Part shown: in pieces, positions 25,836 through 35,106 of the stretch
Layout: each line of letters opens with the position of its first letter
Position numbering within the stretch: the stretch's first letter is position 1
Translations under genes and position numbers: made by a program
Origin: JAIRVZ01 sp031553755
Lineage (GTDB): Bacteria; Bacteroidota; Bacteroidia; Bacteroidales; Azobacteroidaceae
Direction: 5' to 3'
Assembly (NCBI GenBank): GCA_031553755.1
Contig: JAVBKZ010000026.1
Coordinates: forward strand, 1 to 38,352
Length of the DNA stretch: 38,352 nt
The notes under the pieces: generated by a model
Databases searched by the model: none
What the model was told of the DNA's origin: nothing
The model's input: only the letters and a program-made list of their open reading frames with translations

Positions 25836-25957
25836 ACCGACTTTATCCTAACAAACGAATTAACACACACACATACTATAAGATAGGATGTGATTTTCCG
25901 CATAAAGCACTTCGACAAAGATCACAAAGTATTCAGTCTGCCAAAATAAAAGTCGGT
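25836..25957 (-). ncRNA. candidate structured small RNA
   Basis: ACCGACTTT at 25836-25844 pairs with AAAGTCGGT at 25949-25957, closing about 120 bases. Inside, ATCCTA (25845-25850) pairs with TAGGAT (25884-25889), and GTGAT (25890-25894) pairs with ATCAC (25921-25925), giving a possible multi-branched fold. On the minus strand the closing stem is followed by CTTTTTTT, like a terminator, and by the tandem terminators beyond. Strand, ends and function are inferred; it does not resemble tmRNA, RNase P or SRP RNA signatures known to me. Confidence 0.3.
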
Positions 25958-26142
25958 ACTTTTAATGTTTTTTAGAAGCAATTGATCGTAGATATAGACA
26001 AGATTTGCAAACAAAAAATGTTTGTTTATACAAGTTTATCATAAGAAAAGTAATTTATACTTTGTCAAATTTAGTTTTGGAAAAAAGATTTTGTTTCAAA
26101 ACAATCATCATCTCCTTAATCAATCTCTCCTATTATATTTGT

Positions 26143-26188
26143 CATAAATATTTTTTGTTGAATTTTCAGAACAAAATAAATATTTATG
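26143..26188. repeat. AT-rich hairpin
   Basis: CATAAATATTTTTTGTT at 26143-26159 and AACAAAATAAATATTTATG at 26170-26188 are near-perfect reverse complements around a 10-base loop. It lies about 115 bases beyond the DUF3943 stop codon and may end the minus-strand envelope transcript. Confidence 0.45.
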
Positions 26189-26302
26189 TTGTCTTAACTG
26201 ATTTCTAATTCTTCAGCGGTACAAAGATAAAAACTTATTTTAAATAAAAAAGTTAATAGAATTCAAATAAAACATAAATAAAGTTTTTTAGAGAGATTAA
26301 AA

Positions 26303-27844
26303 TTAAAAAATATACCCTAATCCGATTTTAGCATCAGAAACAGTATATTTCCTATCAGGATGATCGGAATAATGACTTTTCCTATAATAACATGATAAAT
26401 CTGTATATATACTAATATGCTTGTTTAATTTTTGATTGATTGAAAAGCTCACAATTCGAAATATGGAATTTCCTTTATCCCCTTGTGCATTCAGATAATC
26501 TTGTTCTTCATAATCTAATTCAGATAGATCTTTGTCATATCCTTTCCATGTGAAAAGACGATAATTTTCAAAATTTAATCCTAATTCAGTATGCGTGCCG
26601 AAAATCATTCCAAGTTTGATTTTACTGCTATATCCACTTCCCAGGTTGTAGTCTCTGTCTATATCATTATAGTAATCGGTTAGACTTGCTCCTAATAAAA
26701 CAACGTTGAGATGTGCGCCCATTATGAAGTTATTTTTCTGTCCTATTTTGGCTTTATATAGCATTCCTCCTCCGAAAGCGGCAGCTTCGGCGATTCTGAA
26801 ATAATGATAATCAACTTTTTCTACACCTCCTTCTCCGATATATTCTCCTCCGTATGAGTCGTAATAATCGAAATGTTGAAATACTCCCAAAACCACTTCC
26901 CTTTCTTCTTTTTTTAATTCGATTTCTTTACCCCATATCATACCAATCGCATTAATATTACTGAGTAGGGGTTGTCTATCGGATATGAGATTAAATCCGG
27001 CTTTGAATGAAAAATAATCGTATGGTTTCGAATTTTCGTAAGCGAAAGGATCTCCATATAGCAAAGACGCATCTACATACATAGAACTGCTGATGTTGTC
27101 TAAAATATCGGTGTTTTCTGAAATAGCTCTGTAATTTGATCTTATAGTCACTATTGTTGGAATATTACCGAAAGCGCGTCCTTTGAAATTCTGCCTTTTC
27201 CATGATTCACCGCTGATAAGACGGTTAAAACCGGTCATAGGAGAAATCGCGGTTGCTAAAAATTCTCTTCCGAAACGTTCCCATCCGGTAGTACGGCTAT
27301 CGATGATTAAATCGGCAAGCCGGTAGGTTGTTTCTCCTAAACTAAATCCACCTATAGTGGTAGAGATTAAATCGTTGATCGCGGGTGGTTCTTTTTCCAT
27401 GAAAAATTCCCACATCAAACTTCCTCCGAATGCGTAAGGCATAGATTCGTAGAAGTTCATTCCGTTGTTTCGAGCCGCGTTGAAATACATGCTACCTCCA
27501 TACGGATGTCCAAAAAGGTTTGTAGAAAAGCCATCGTTATCCCATACGAAACCGGTTTCGAAGTTTTTTTTGATTGAACTTGTACTTATTTTTGAATAAT
27601 CAGACTGAAGGACATAATTGTCGAATGCCCAAAGTGCAATGTTAAATCCAAAAGTTTCCGCAGCCGCCTTCCATGGTTTTTTAGGAGGAACAATAACCGA
27701 ATCGTTATAATGATATGCAAATACAGGAGTATGTATTTTGTTTTGTGATTTAGCAGATGACAAAATGCAAAAAATAACAATGAAAAATAAAATTTTCCTT
27801 GAAGATTTTTTGTGGAGTTTGCGATAATAATTGTTAAATGACAT
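26303..27844 (-). CDS. DUF3943 domain outer-membrane-associated protein
   Basis: 513 residues with an N-terminal signal segment (KILFFIVIFCILSSAKSQ). The DUF3943 core is recognisable at about residues 95-210 from NLFGHPYGGSMYFNAARNNGMNF, GGSLMWEFFMEKEPPAINDLISTTIGG, and LGETTYRLADLI. The rest alternates aromatic and glycine residues and ends in an aromatic YIF, as in outer-membrane beta-barrels. Function is unknown. It starts six bases after sppA and is co-transcribed with it. Confidence 0.8.
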   Translation of the reverse strand: MSFNNYYRKLHKKSSRKILFFIVIFCILSSAKSQNKIHTPVFAYHYNDSVIVPPKKPWKAAAETFGFNIALWAFDNYVLQSDYSKISTSSIKKNFETGFVWDNDGFSTNLFGHPYGGSMYFNAARNNGMNFYESMPYAFGGSLMWEFFMEKEPPAINDLISTTIGGFSLGETTYRLADLIIDSRTTGWERFGREFLATAISPMTGFNRLISGESWKRQNFKGRAFGNIPTIVTIRSNYRAISENTDILDNISSSMYVDASLLYGDPFAYENSKPYDYFSFKAGFNLISDRQPLLSNINAIGMIWGKEIELKKEEREVVLGVFQHFDYYDSYGGEYIGEGGVEKVDYHYFRIAEAAAFGGGMLYKAKIGQKNNFIMGAHLNVVLLGASLTDYYNDIDRDYNLGSGYSSKIKLGMIFGTHTELGLNFENYRLFTWKGYDKDLSELDYEEQDYLNAQGDKGNSIFRIVSFSINQKLNKHISIYTDLSCYYRKSHYSDHPDRKYTVSDAKIGLGYIF

Positions 27845-27850
27845 GAAATT

Positions 27851-29626
27851 TTATTTTATTTCTACATCAAAAGGTAACCTGGCTTGAATCTTATCTAATT
27901 TTTCAACATTTTTCAGGAATGAATAATGGCGAAATTCGGTATCATTCAATATGTTTTTTACAAAACTTGTTTTTACTCCACCCATAGATTCTTCCAACAA
28001 TAGAGTTAAGAAATCTTTTTGTTCGGGATAGTGATTGATTGTATAATTTTTCAGGTTTGCTTTTTTTGCTGCGTATTCGATAGCTTCTTTTATTCCTCCA
28101 AGTTCATCTACCAATCCAATTTTCAGAGCTTGTTCTCCTGTCCAAACACGTCCTTGTCCGATAGAATCGATTTCTGCTTTTGATTTTTTTCGTCCTTCCG
28201 CGCAACGTGAGGTAAAAATATCATAACCGCTTTCTATATATCTTTGCATAAGCGCTTTTTCATCCAGATTCATCGAACGGCTGATATTCCCAAAATCTGC
28301 AAATTTATTCGTTTTTTCTGTATCAGAAGTTACTCCGATTTTTCCCATTAAACCTTCAACAACCGGATATATTCCGAAAATACCGATGGAACCTGTAATT
28401 GTTGTAGGTTCGGCTACGATCCAGTCGGCTGCGCACGAAATATAATATCCTCCGGATGCCGCGTAATCGCCCATGGAAACAACAATTGGCTTTATTTTTT
28501 TAAGTTCGATGACTTCTTTCCAAATTTGTTCCGACATATAAGCGCTTCCTCCCGGCGAATTAACCCGGAAAACTACAGCTTTTATTTCTTCATTATCTTT
28601 CAGTTTTCTTAGTTCTTTAACATATTCTTTGTCGCTGATAACAGATGTCGTGTTAAAAGCTCCACTTACAGCTTCTGTTATTTCTCCTTCCGCAAACAAT
28701 ACCGCGATTTTTTCATTATATGTTTCTTTGTTTTCGGGAAGAGATTTCATATTACTGACAGATGCTGTATTCAAATCCTCCTTAATATCTATTTTCAGCA
28801 GACTTTTAATATAGTCGGTAGTTTCTGTGCTATACATCAATGTATCTACAAGTCCGGCTGAATATATGAATTCGGCTCCTTTTAATAAAAGTCCTTGATT
28901 AACAAGATTGTTTAATTGTGTTTGATCTATTTTCCTGCTTTCAGAAATATTACACTCAATGTTGTGCCATAAGCTTCCCATATATGATTTTAGTTGTTCT
29001 CTGTTGGCGTCGCTCATTTTATCAAGCATGTAAGGTTCGACTGCGGATTTGAATGTCCCGACTTTGAATACTTCTAATTTTATGCCTAATTTATCCATTA
29101 ATCCGGTATAAAAAAGTGGAGTAGCGGCTAATCCATGTAAGTCAACCATACCCATAGGATTTAAGATTATCTTGTCGGATACCGAAGCCAAATAATAGGC
29201 CGATTGAGTATAGACGCCTGAATACGCGATTACGAATTTTCCGCTGGATTTGAAATCTTCCAATGCTTTACGTATGTTTTCGACAGATGAGATTCCCGCT
29301 GATAATTCGCCGCCGTTTAGATATATTCCTTTAATATCATTGTTTTCTTTTGCCTTTTTGATTGACTCTATGATGTCGACCATGCTAAGTTGTTTAATTT
29401 CGTCATTCCCAATTATTGAAGCGAAAGGATTTTCAATGATCCTATCAGACATTACTCCTTTTAAATCAATTTGCAATACTGTATTTTTTTTTGGTTTATA
29501 AGTTGTTTGAGAAGTTGAACTTATGACTATTCCGATAAGAGAAAAAATCGAAATCAAAATAATGACGAAAATGGCAATGAATACTCCTAATGTGGATGCA
29601 AACATCATTTTAAAGAATTCTTTCAT
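27851..29626 (-). CDS. sppA: signal peptide peptidase SppA, 67K type
   Basis: 591 residues, the length of the double-domain E. coli-type protease IV. An N-terminal membrane helix (GVFIAIFVIILISIFSLIGIV) anchors it in the inner membrane facing the periplasm. The catalytic dyad is split between repeats as in E. coli: Lys193 in VGTFKSAVEPY and Ser391 in DYAASGGYYIS. TGSIGIFG and RVWTGEQA are conserved. It degrades signal peptides left after protein export. It follows the PpiD-like gene, with a GC-rich hairpin between them. Confidence 0.95.
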   Translation of the reverse strand: MKEFFKMMFASTLGVFIAIFVIILISIFSLIGIVISSTSQTTYKPKKNTVLQIDLKGVMSDRIIENPFASIIGNDEIKQLSMVDIIESIKKAKENNDIKGIYLNGGELSAGISSVENIRKALEDFKSSGKFVIAYSGVYTQSAYYLASVSDKIILNPMGMVDLHGLAATPLFYTGLMDKLGIKLEVFKVGTFKSAVEPYMLDKMSDANREQLKSYMGSLWHNIECNISESRKIDQTQLNNLVNQGLLLKGAEFIYSAGLVDTLMYSTETTDYIKSLLKIDIKEDLNTASVSNMKSLPENKETYNEKIAVLFAEGEITEAVSGAFNTTSVISDKEYVKELRKLKDNEEIKAVVFRVNSPGGSAYMSEQIWKEVIELKKIKPIVVSMGDYAASGGYYISCAADWIVAEPTTITGSIGIFGIYPVVEGLMGKIGVTSDTEKTNKFADFGNISRSMNLDEKALMQRYIESGYDIFTSRCAEGRKKSKAEIDSIGQGRVWTGEQALKIGLVDELGGIKEAIEYAAKKANLKNYTINHYPEQKDFLTLLLEESMGGVKTSFVKNILNDTEFRHYSFLKNVEKLDKIQARLPFDVEIK

Positions 29627-29676
29627 ATGTGTTTTAAATAAAGTGTGGAATTTTTAATTCATTAATTTAGAATAAA

Positions 29677-29706
29677 GGGCGGAATGTGTTTTATTACAAA
29701 CCGCCC
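29677..29706 (-). terminator. GC-rich hairpin between ppiD-like gene and sppA
   Basis: GGGCGG at 29677-29682 and CCGCCC at 29701-29706 enclose 18 bases. On the minus strand the stem is followed by TTTATTCT, so it may act as a partial terminator or processing site between the two genes. Confidence 0.45.
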
Positions 29707-29759
29707 TGAATTTATCCGTTATACTATTAACAAATTTTCAAGAAAAGTGTTCAAAAAAA

Positions 29760-31886
29760 TTAATAAAATCTAATCCGATTATCTTCTATTTTTGATTTAT
29801 CTCTCAATATTTGCATTGATTGATACATGAAACGGTATGAATTATTCATGTTAAGCATCTGTTTTTGAGCTGCTAAATCAAATTCATTTTCATTTGCTTT
29901 CTTGTCGATAACTTTAACTATAAAAACGCCATTATTTCCTGATATCGGAGCTGAAATTTTACCAACTTCGGCAAGAGGAGCTTCCGCTGTTATTTTAGGT
30001 TCGTTTCCGATTCCGGAAATACGGTTAGTCGCAAAGTTTACGAATTTTACGGATTGTACAGAACTTGCCATGAACGAAGCATATTCTTCAAGTGTAGAGA
30101 AATTTTTTGATTTCAATCCGGCAATAATTTTTTCGCCTTTTTTCTCGTTCATAATTTCTCTTTTTAAAGGTTCTGAAACAGAAGCCAAAGAGCGATAACC
30201 TTCTTTTATCAGTCCTTCTACGGCAACGACTACAAATTTATCCTGACAGTCGAAAATATCAGAAATTGCTCCTTTCTTTTGATCATAAGCCCAACGAATC
30301 AAAGGGCGTACATTTCTTACAGATCCGACAGTTTGGTCGTTTTTACCTATAGTAATATCTGTGTAGCAAACATATCCCGCATCTTTAGCCGCTGATTTGA
30401 AAGTTTCCAAGTTTTTGTTTTTAGCGACATATTGTGTCAGGTCGTTGAATAATTTCTTGTTTGTTTCGGAACTCGCGGTAACTTCGACACTGATATCCGC
30501 GATTTTATATTTGGCTACCGGAGCTGTTTTTTCCGTAACTTGAACCAAGTGAGTTCCGTATGTGGATTTTGCGATGAAAACTTTGTTAACAGGCGCGTTG
30601 AATACTTCGTTTTTGAATTTTTCATCCGATGATTTCAATAAGGTAGCTTCGGTCATCCATCCCATTTCTCCGGTTGATTTACCATCGGTAGCTTCTTTAA
30701 CTACATCTGAAAATGTTTTTCCTTTGTTGATTTCGTTTATTAAACTATCTGTTAAATTTTTTAATTCGTTGTCTCCTAATTGAGGTAATGTCATTTGGTA
30801 TACTTTAACAGAGTCGGGGGCTGTTGTTTTGTCAACTAATTTAATCAAATGATAGGTGTTGTTTACCAAGAACGGGCCTTGTGTGTTTCCGATAGTCGCG
30901 GTTTCAATAAACTGTTTGTTTTCGGCTGATAAATTATTAGCGGATACAAATACATCAGAATACGGGATGTCTGAATTGTCATTCACAACATCAGAAACGG
31001 GAGTCGACGATTCTAATTCAGGTTTTAACTTATTCATGTTTTCTAAAACTTTATTGAAATCGTCTTGGCTGGGAGTAATGTCTACAGCGATATAATCAAT
31101 CATCATTGCCTCACTTTGTTTGTACAGTGCCTTACGCTTGTTGTAAAGTTTTGCGATTTCATCTTCGGAAACAGTTACCTGGTCATCCGGAATCGTATTG
31201 TAAGCTTGCATGACATAATCTAAATCAACAGAAACTTTATTGTCTTCAAATGCGGCTTTAGCATCTAAAGAGTTTGCTACAATTGATTTAGATATAATGT
31301 TAGAAAATTTTTCTTCTAATTTTTGTTGTTTGATTGTTTTCTCAAAGAAAGACCAAAAAGTTTTGTATCGTTGAATTTCCTGATACATTTGAGGTGATTG
31401 ATTTTGAGTGTCATCTGATTCGATGGTTTGTAAGAACTGAATCAATGCGTTTTTATCGAAAGCTCCTGTTTGAGGATTGCGGAACATAGGCATTTGTTGG
31501 ATCATAGGAGAAATATTATTTCCCATGATTAAATCCGAAAGTTCGCTTTTGCTTACGGTAAATCCGACTTTCGAAGATTCTTCTTGCATGAGTATTTCTT
31601 TTACCATCGACTCAAAAACAGATTCTCTGATTTGAGATTGAACTTCTTCCGGAACAGAAGAATTACCGGTTTGCATTTTGTAAACTTCTTCCATTTCCGC
31701 AATTTTAGTTTGGAAATCTTGAACACTAACTGTCTTACCGTCAATATTCAATACAATTTCTTGTCTTTGATGAAAGAAAGTAGAACCGGATCTTAAAAAG
31801 TCTCCGATAATAAAAGCAAACAAAGCAAGACCTACTACTGCTACCAGTAAACCTGCTTTGCTTCTGATTTTCTCTAAGGTTGCCAT
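29760..31886 (-). CDS. PpiD-like periplasmic chaperone/peptidyl-prolyl isomerase
   Basis: 708 residues, the size of Bacteroidetes PpiD/SurA-type proteins. A single N-terminal membrane helix (GLLVAVVGLALFAFIIGDFL) anchors a periplasmic SurA_N-like chaperone region (residues about 40-240), then a parvulin-like domain around residues 340-450 (GEMGWMTEATLLKSSDEKF and YGTHLVQVTEK), with a further degenerate domain after it. It probably helps newly exported outer-membrane proteins fold as they leave the Sec channel. It follows the CorC-like gene after about 100 bases. Confidence 0.9.
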   Translation of the reverse strand: MATLEKIRSKAGLLVAVVGLALFAFIIGDFLRSGSTFFHQRQEIVLNIDGKTVSVQDFQTKIAEMEEVYKMQTGNSSVPEEVQSQIRESVFESMVKEILMQEESSKVGFTVSKSELSDLIMGNNISPMIQQMPMFRNPQTGAFDKNALIQFLQTIESDDTQNQSPQMYQEIQRYKTFWSFFEKTIKQQKLEEKFSNIISKSIVANSLDAKAAFEDNKVSVDLDYVMQAYNTIPDDQVTVSEDEIAKLYNKRKALYKQSEAMMIDYIAVDITPSQDDFNKVLENMNKLKPELESSTPVSDVVNDNSDIPYSDVFVSANNLSAENKQFIETATIGNTQGPFLVNNTYHLIKLVDKTTAPDSVKVYQMTLPQLGDNELKNLTDSLINEINKGKTFSDVVKEATDGKSTGEMGWMTEATLLKSSDEKFKNEVFNAPVNKVFIAKSTYGTHLVQVTEKTAPVAKYKIADISVEVTASSETNKKLFNDLTQYVAKNKNLETFKSAAKDAGYVCYTDITIGKNDQTVGSVRNVRPLIRWAYDQKKGAISDIFDCQDKFVVVAVEGLIKEGYRSLASVSEPLKREIMNEKKGEKIIAGLKSKNFSTLEEYASFMASSVQSVKFVNFATNRISGIGNEPKITAEAPLAEVGKISAPISGNNGVFIVKVIDKKANENEFDLAAQKQMLNMNNSYRFMYQSMQILRDKSKIEDNRIRFY

Positions 31887-31988
31887 CTTAAATTTTTTAT
31901 GTTTATTTGATTTATTTTGTTTAAAAATTGCGCACGAAGATACAAATATTTGATTAATTAGCTGCTTTTTTTTGATAAAAATTCATTA

Positions 31989-33236
31989 TTATGTTACAAT
32001 TAGTTTTACTAATTCAATTTTTGTACTTGTAACTTTAATGATTTTGAAGGAGTATTTATTAATTGTGATTGATTCATTTAATTTAGGGAAGTTTTTATAT
32101 TTATTTAAAATAAACCCCGCGATGGTGACATATTCTTCCGAATCCGGGATTTGGAGTCCAAAATTCTGATTGATTTTATCAATTTCTATTCTTCCTGAAA
32201 AAATATATTCTTTTTCAGATATTTTTCTCATTACGTGGGATTTAGTGTCATGTTCGTCTTCTATTTCTCCGAAAATTTCTTCGACTAAGTCTTCTAAAGT
32301 AATAACTCCCGAAGTTCCTCCGAATTCATCAACAACAATAGCGATGTTTTTTTTGTCCTGTAACATGCTTTTCATGAGTTTATTAGCTGACATGTTTTCG
32401 GGTACGACCGAAATCGTATTGATGTGTTTTGTCCAATCTTTAGGTTTGGTAAACATTTCGGATGAATGGATATACCCTACAATATTATCGATGTTTTCTT
32501 TATATATCAAAATTTTTGATAAGCCGGTTTCTATGAATGAAGATAATAAATCTTCGATAGAAGTTTGAATGTCGAACGCTACGATTTCGGTTCGGGGAAC
32601 GATGCAATTCCTTAATTTTACGTTTGAAAACTCAAGCGCGTTTTGAAAATATTTGACTTCGGTTTCTATTTCAGATTTTTCGTGAGAATTTTCAATCGTT
32701 TTTTGGATAAGTAAATCCAAATCATCTTTTCCTAATATTTTAAATGATAGATCGAAAGAAATTTTTATCCCGAATACTCTAAAAAATATTTTAATGATAA
32801 AAGTGAGGATGAAAGCTAACGGCAACAATATAACGTAGAATGGAAATAAAGGAACCGACCAAAAAGAAAGGAAGGAATAGGGATTTAACTTTGCATACAT
32901 TTTTGGAATGAATTCGCCGCATGATAACATTAAGAAAGTTACAATTATCGATTGTATAAACAAGAATAAAAATTCGTTGATTTCTGGGAAAAAAGAAGAA
33001 AAAAGCGAATGCGTTTGTAACCCGAAAATAACCAATGAAATAATTTTCCCGGTTTGCATCGCTGTCACAAATTGATTTGGTTGCTGGTAATATAAGTTTA
33101 GGATATGTCCTTTTATTCTTTCTTTTTTCTTTTCTAATTCAAAATATAATTTGTTAGACGATAAAAGAGCGATTTCGGCTCCGGAAAACAAGGCCGACAT
33201 TAAAAGGGATAATATAATGATTAAATCTTGATTCAT
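31989..33236 (-). CDS. CNNM/CorC (GldE-like) membrane protein with CBS domains
   Basis: 415 residues. The N-terminal DUF21 domain has about four membrane helices (starting DLIIILSLLMSALFSGAEIALL). A CBS pair follows, beginning at CIVPRTEIVAFDIQ and including VDEFGGTSGVITLEDLVEEIFGEI, then a C-terminal CorC/HlyC transporter-associated domain. Related proteins are involved in magnesium or cobalt handling; in gliding T9SS Bacteroidetes the paralogue GldE assists motility. Which role applies here cannot be told from sequence alone. Its ATG overlaps the lptC stop by four bases, so the two are coupled. Confidence 0.88.
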   Translation of the reverse strand: MNQDLIIILSLLMSALFSGAEIALLSSNKLYFELEKKKERIKGHILNLYYQQPNQFVTAMQTGKIISLVIFGLQTHSLFSSFFPEINEFLFLFIQSIIVTFLMLSCGEFIPKMYAKLNPYSFLSFWSVPLFPFYVILLPLAFILTFIIKIFFRVFGIKISFDLSFKILGKDDLDLLIQKTIENSHEKSEIETEVKYFQNALEFSNVKLRNCIVPRTEIVAFDIQTSIEDLLSSFIETGLSKILIYKENIDNIVGYIHSSEMFTKPKDWTKHINTISVVPENMSANKLMKSMLQDKKNIAIVVDEFGGTSGVITLEDLVEEIFGEIEDEHDTKSHVMRKISEKEYIFSGRIEIDKINQNFGLQIPDSEEYVTIAGFILNKYKNFPKLNESITINKYSFKIIKVTSTKIELVKLIVT

Positions 33237-33826
33237 TGTGTAGTTAAACTGTCTGAAGTTTGTTGGTTTTCATCCAAATGCATATAACCGTTTATTCTAA
33301 ATATGTCGTATTCGGTCATTGATTGGTTTGATTCGAATCCGGTTCCGAAAATTATTCGTTTCGCTTGTTCTATCTTTATATTTTTATCCGAATATATTTT
33401 TTGAGTGTTTTCATCCCAAAATAATTCTTCCGTTTCAAATTTTTCCTGTTGGAGGTTTATTACTTTTACATTTCCAATTAAACGCCAAAGGGATTTACGT
33501 TCATAGTAATAGGCGGTATCTGACTTTATGCTACCTTCGACATTGAATAAAGAGTCGAATTTTTCGACATAAAATCCTTTTGGAAAATACCAATATAAGC
33601 CATCATTAGGATTATAGATATCCCAAATTTTGGCGATTAAGCGATAGCGGGTTATGCCTGAATCAGAGATTAAAGAAGATACATTTTCGGAGTGCATCAT
33701 TGGCAATACAGAAACATTGATTTCTACAGAATCCATTGTTTTTTTTTTCGAGCAGGATGCTGATAAAATGCACGAAATAATGAAAATAATGATTGCGACC
33801 CGGTGTTCCGAAAATGATTTGTTCAT
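33233..33826 (-). CDS. lptC: LPS export protein LptC, lipoprotein form
   Basis: 197 residues. The N-terminus is a lipoprotein signal (VAIIIFIISCILSASCS, lipobox LSASC). The LptC/OstA-like fold is suggested by a run of beta strands: RYRLIAKIWDI, YWYFPKGFYVEKFD, DTAYYYERKSLWRLIGNVKVIN, FETEELFWDENTQKIYSDKNIKI, and IIFGTGFESNQSM. LptC links LptBFG in the inner membrane to LptA in transporting lipopolysaccharide across the periplasm. Bacteroidetes LptC is often annotated as a lipoprotein, as here. It sits 14 bases after the outer-membrane protein gene. Confidence 0.85.
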   Translation of the reverse strand: MNKSFSEHRVAIIIFIISCILSASCSKKKTMDSVEINVSVLPMMHSENVSSLISDSGITRYRLIAKIWDIYNPNDGLYWYFPKGFYVEKFDSLFNVEGSIKSDTAYYYERKSLWRLIGNVKVINLQQEKFETEELFWDENTQKIYSDKNIKIEQAKRIIFGTGFESNQSMTEYDIFRINGYMHLDENQQTSDSLTTQ

Positions 33827-33840
33827 CTAAAGAGAGAGAG

Positions 33841-35106
33841 TTATTGTACTTTTCTTTGGAAAAACCACAATTCGTTAAATGTATAACTAACCGTTAGTCT
33901 AAAGCATTTTTCATCAACCAATCCTACATTTTTCGTTTCGGGAGAGGTCTCCGCGTATTCAAAAGCTACATTTAAAGCCGAACGGCCACCGATTAACGGA
34001 AGTCCAAATCCGCAGGTTACGCTATACGCGCTGAATTGATGTTGCTGTTTATCAACGCTTGAAACAGGAGAAAAGTATGAATTCGCATAATTAGCTCCTA
34101 ATCTATAATGTACTCTGCTGAAGTAATTTCTGCTTCGAGCATCGGGTGTGAATTCTGTACCGAAATTGAATTTTGTACGATTGTCAAAAATTCCTTGTTG
34201 GCCTTCAAACCTCACATCTTCCCATTTTTGATAAGAATAGTCAAATCCAGCCAGAAATTTACTTCCTTTTACATAACTGATACCTAATCCATAAGTTTCC
34301 GGCATGTCATATCCGGTTCCTTTCGGTTTTAGCGGTGTAGTTGTTTGGATATATCCAGAGGAGTTATATGTAATTTCATTTCCGCTGTATTTTCCTGTTA
34401 CCGATATTTTTGGTTTGTAAATAGCTCCGATTATTAAGTGTTGGTTTTTTCCAATAGGTTGACGGTATTGTACTCCGAGGTCGATTGTGAATCCCGACAT
34501 TCTTAAGGTATCGCTATTTAAAAAAACGTTAGTAGTCGCGTCGGAAAATGAGGCTTGTTTATAATGCTTGATATTTCCAAATAAATAAGACGCGTTTGCC
34601 CCAATTGAAACACGCTTGAAATTATAAGAAAGAGCCCCGTATAATTGGTTTAGACCTCCTGATCCATAATAAGAAGTTTCTGAGCTTGTGCCGGAATTGC
34701 CGACTTTATAACCAACATCACTGACAGGGGTGAAACCAAGTCCCATTCCTAAATTTTTATATAAAGGAAATTGCATGGCAACATAATCAAGTGACGCGTT
34801 AGTGCTTTTTGATTTTTCAAATCCGTCATTGAGCCAATTCATTTGAAAAGAAGCGCCTAAATCTATCATGAAAGTCAAAGAATCAATACTTGAGTAAGAT
34901 GCCGGATTCAAGGGGTTGATTGTTTTTGATTCGCGAAGTCCATACCCGATACCTCCCATTGCCTTTTGTGCTCCAAAAGAAGGGTCTGCCAATATTCCGT
35001 ATCCGTAACGCGAATACACTGAACCGGAATAATCTTGTGCCAATAACGAGATAGGGGCACTTATTATTGATAATAATACAGCTAAAAGCTTAGAATTTAC
35101 TTTCAT
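33841..35106 (-). CDS. putative outer-membrane beta-barrel protein
   Basis: 421 residues with a signal peptide (LLAVLLSIISAPISLLAQ) and a mature start DYSGSVYSRYGYGIL. The pattern of alternating hydrophobic strands with Tyr/Gly-rich turns and an aromatic-rich C-terminus (LTVSYTFNELWFFQRK) suggests a FadL/PorV-like beta-barrel. Its start codon directly follows the coaX stop. The position upstream of lptC is common in Bacteroidales, but no function is established for it here. Confidence 0.75.
   Translation of the reverse strand: MKVNSKLLAVLLSIISAPISLLAQDYSGSVYSRYGYGILADPSFGAQKAMGGIGYGLRESKTINPLNPASYSSIDSLTFMIDLGASFQMNWLNDGFEKSKSTNASLDYVAMQFPLYKNLGMGLGFTPVSDVGYKVGNSGTSSETSYYGSGGLNQLYGALSYNFKRVSIGANASYLFGNIKHYKQASFSDATTNVFLNSDTLRMSGFTIDLGVQYRQPIGKNQHLIIGAIYKPKISVTGKYSGNEITYNSSGYIQTTTPLKPKGTGYDMPETYGLGISYVKGSKFLAGFDYSYQKWEDVRFEGQQGIFDNRTKFNFGTEFTPDARSRNYFSRVHYRLGANYANSYFSPVSSVDKQQHQFSAYSVTCGFGLPLIGGRSALNVAFEYAETSPETKNVGLVDEKCFRLTVSYTFNELWFFQRKVQ

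Larger units (their letters stand above)
25479..26302. other. 824-base intergenic region without a convincing protein gene
   Basis: It lies between the tetR promoter and the stop codon of the DUF3943 gene, both on the minus strand. It contains the tetR promoter/operator, two adjacent terminators, a structured element at 25836-25957, an AT-rich hairpin at 26143-26188, and a minus-strand TATCTTTG box at 26222-26229. Short open frames here either run through the terminator hairpins or show no recognisable protein features. Confidence 0.5.

Noticed and set aside
25628..25918. Minus-strand open frame of 96 codons
   Set aside because: It reads through both tandem terminator hairpins and the structured element; base pairing explains the sequence better than coding.
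26005..26208. Plus-strand open frame of 67 codons in the gene-free gap
   Set aside because: The frame runs through the AT-rich hairpin at 26143-26188 and has no recognisable protein pattern.
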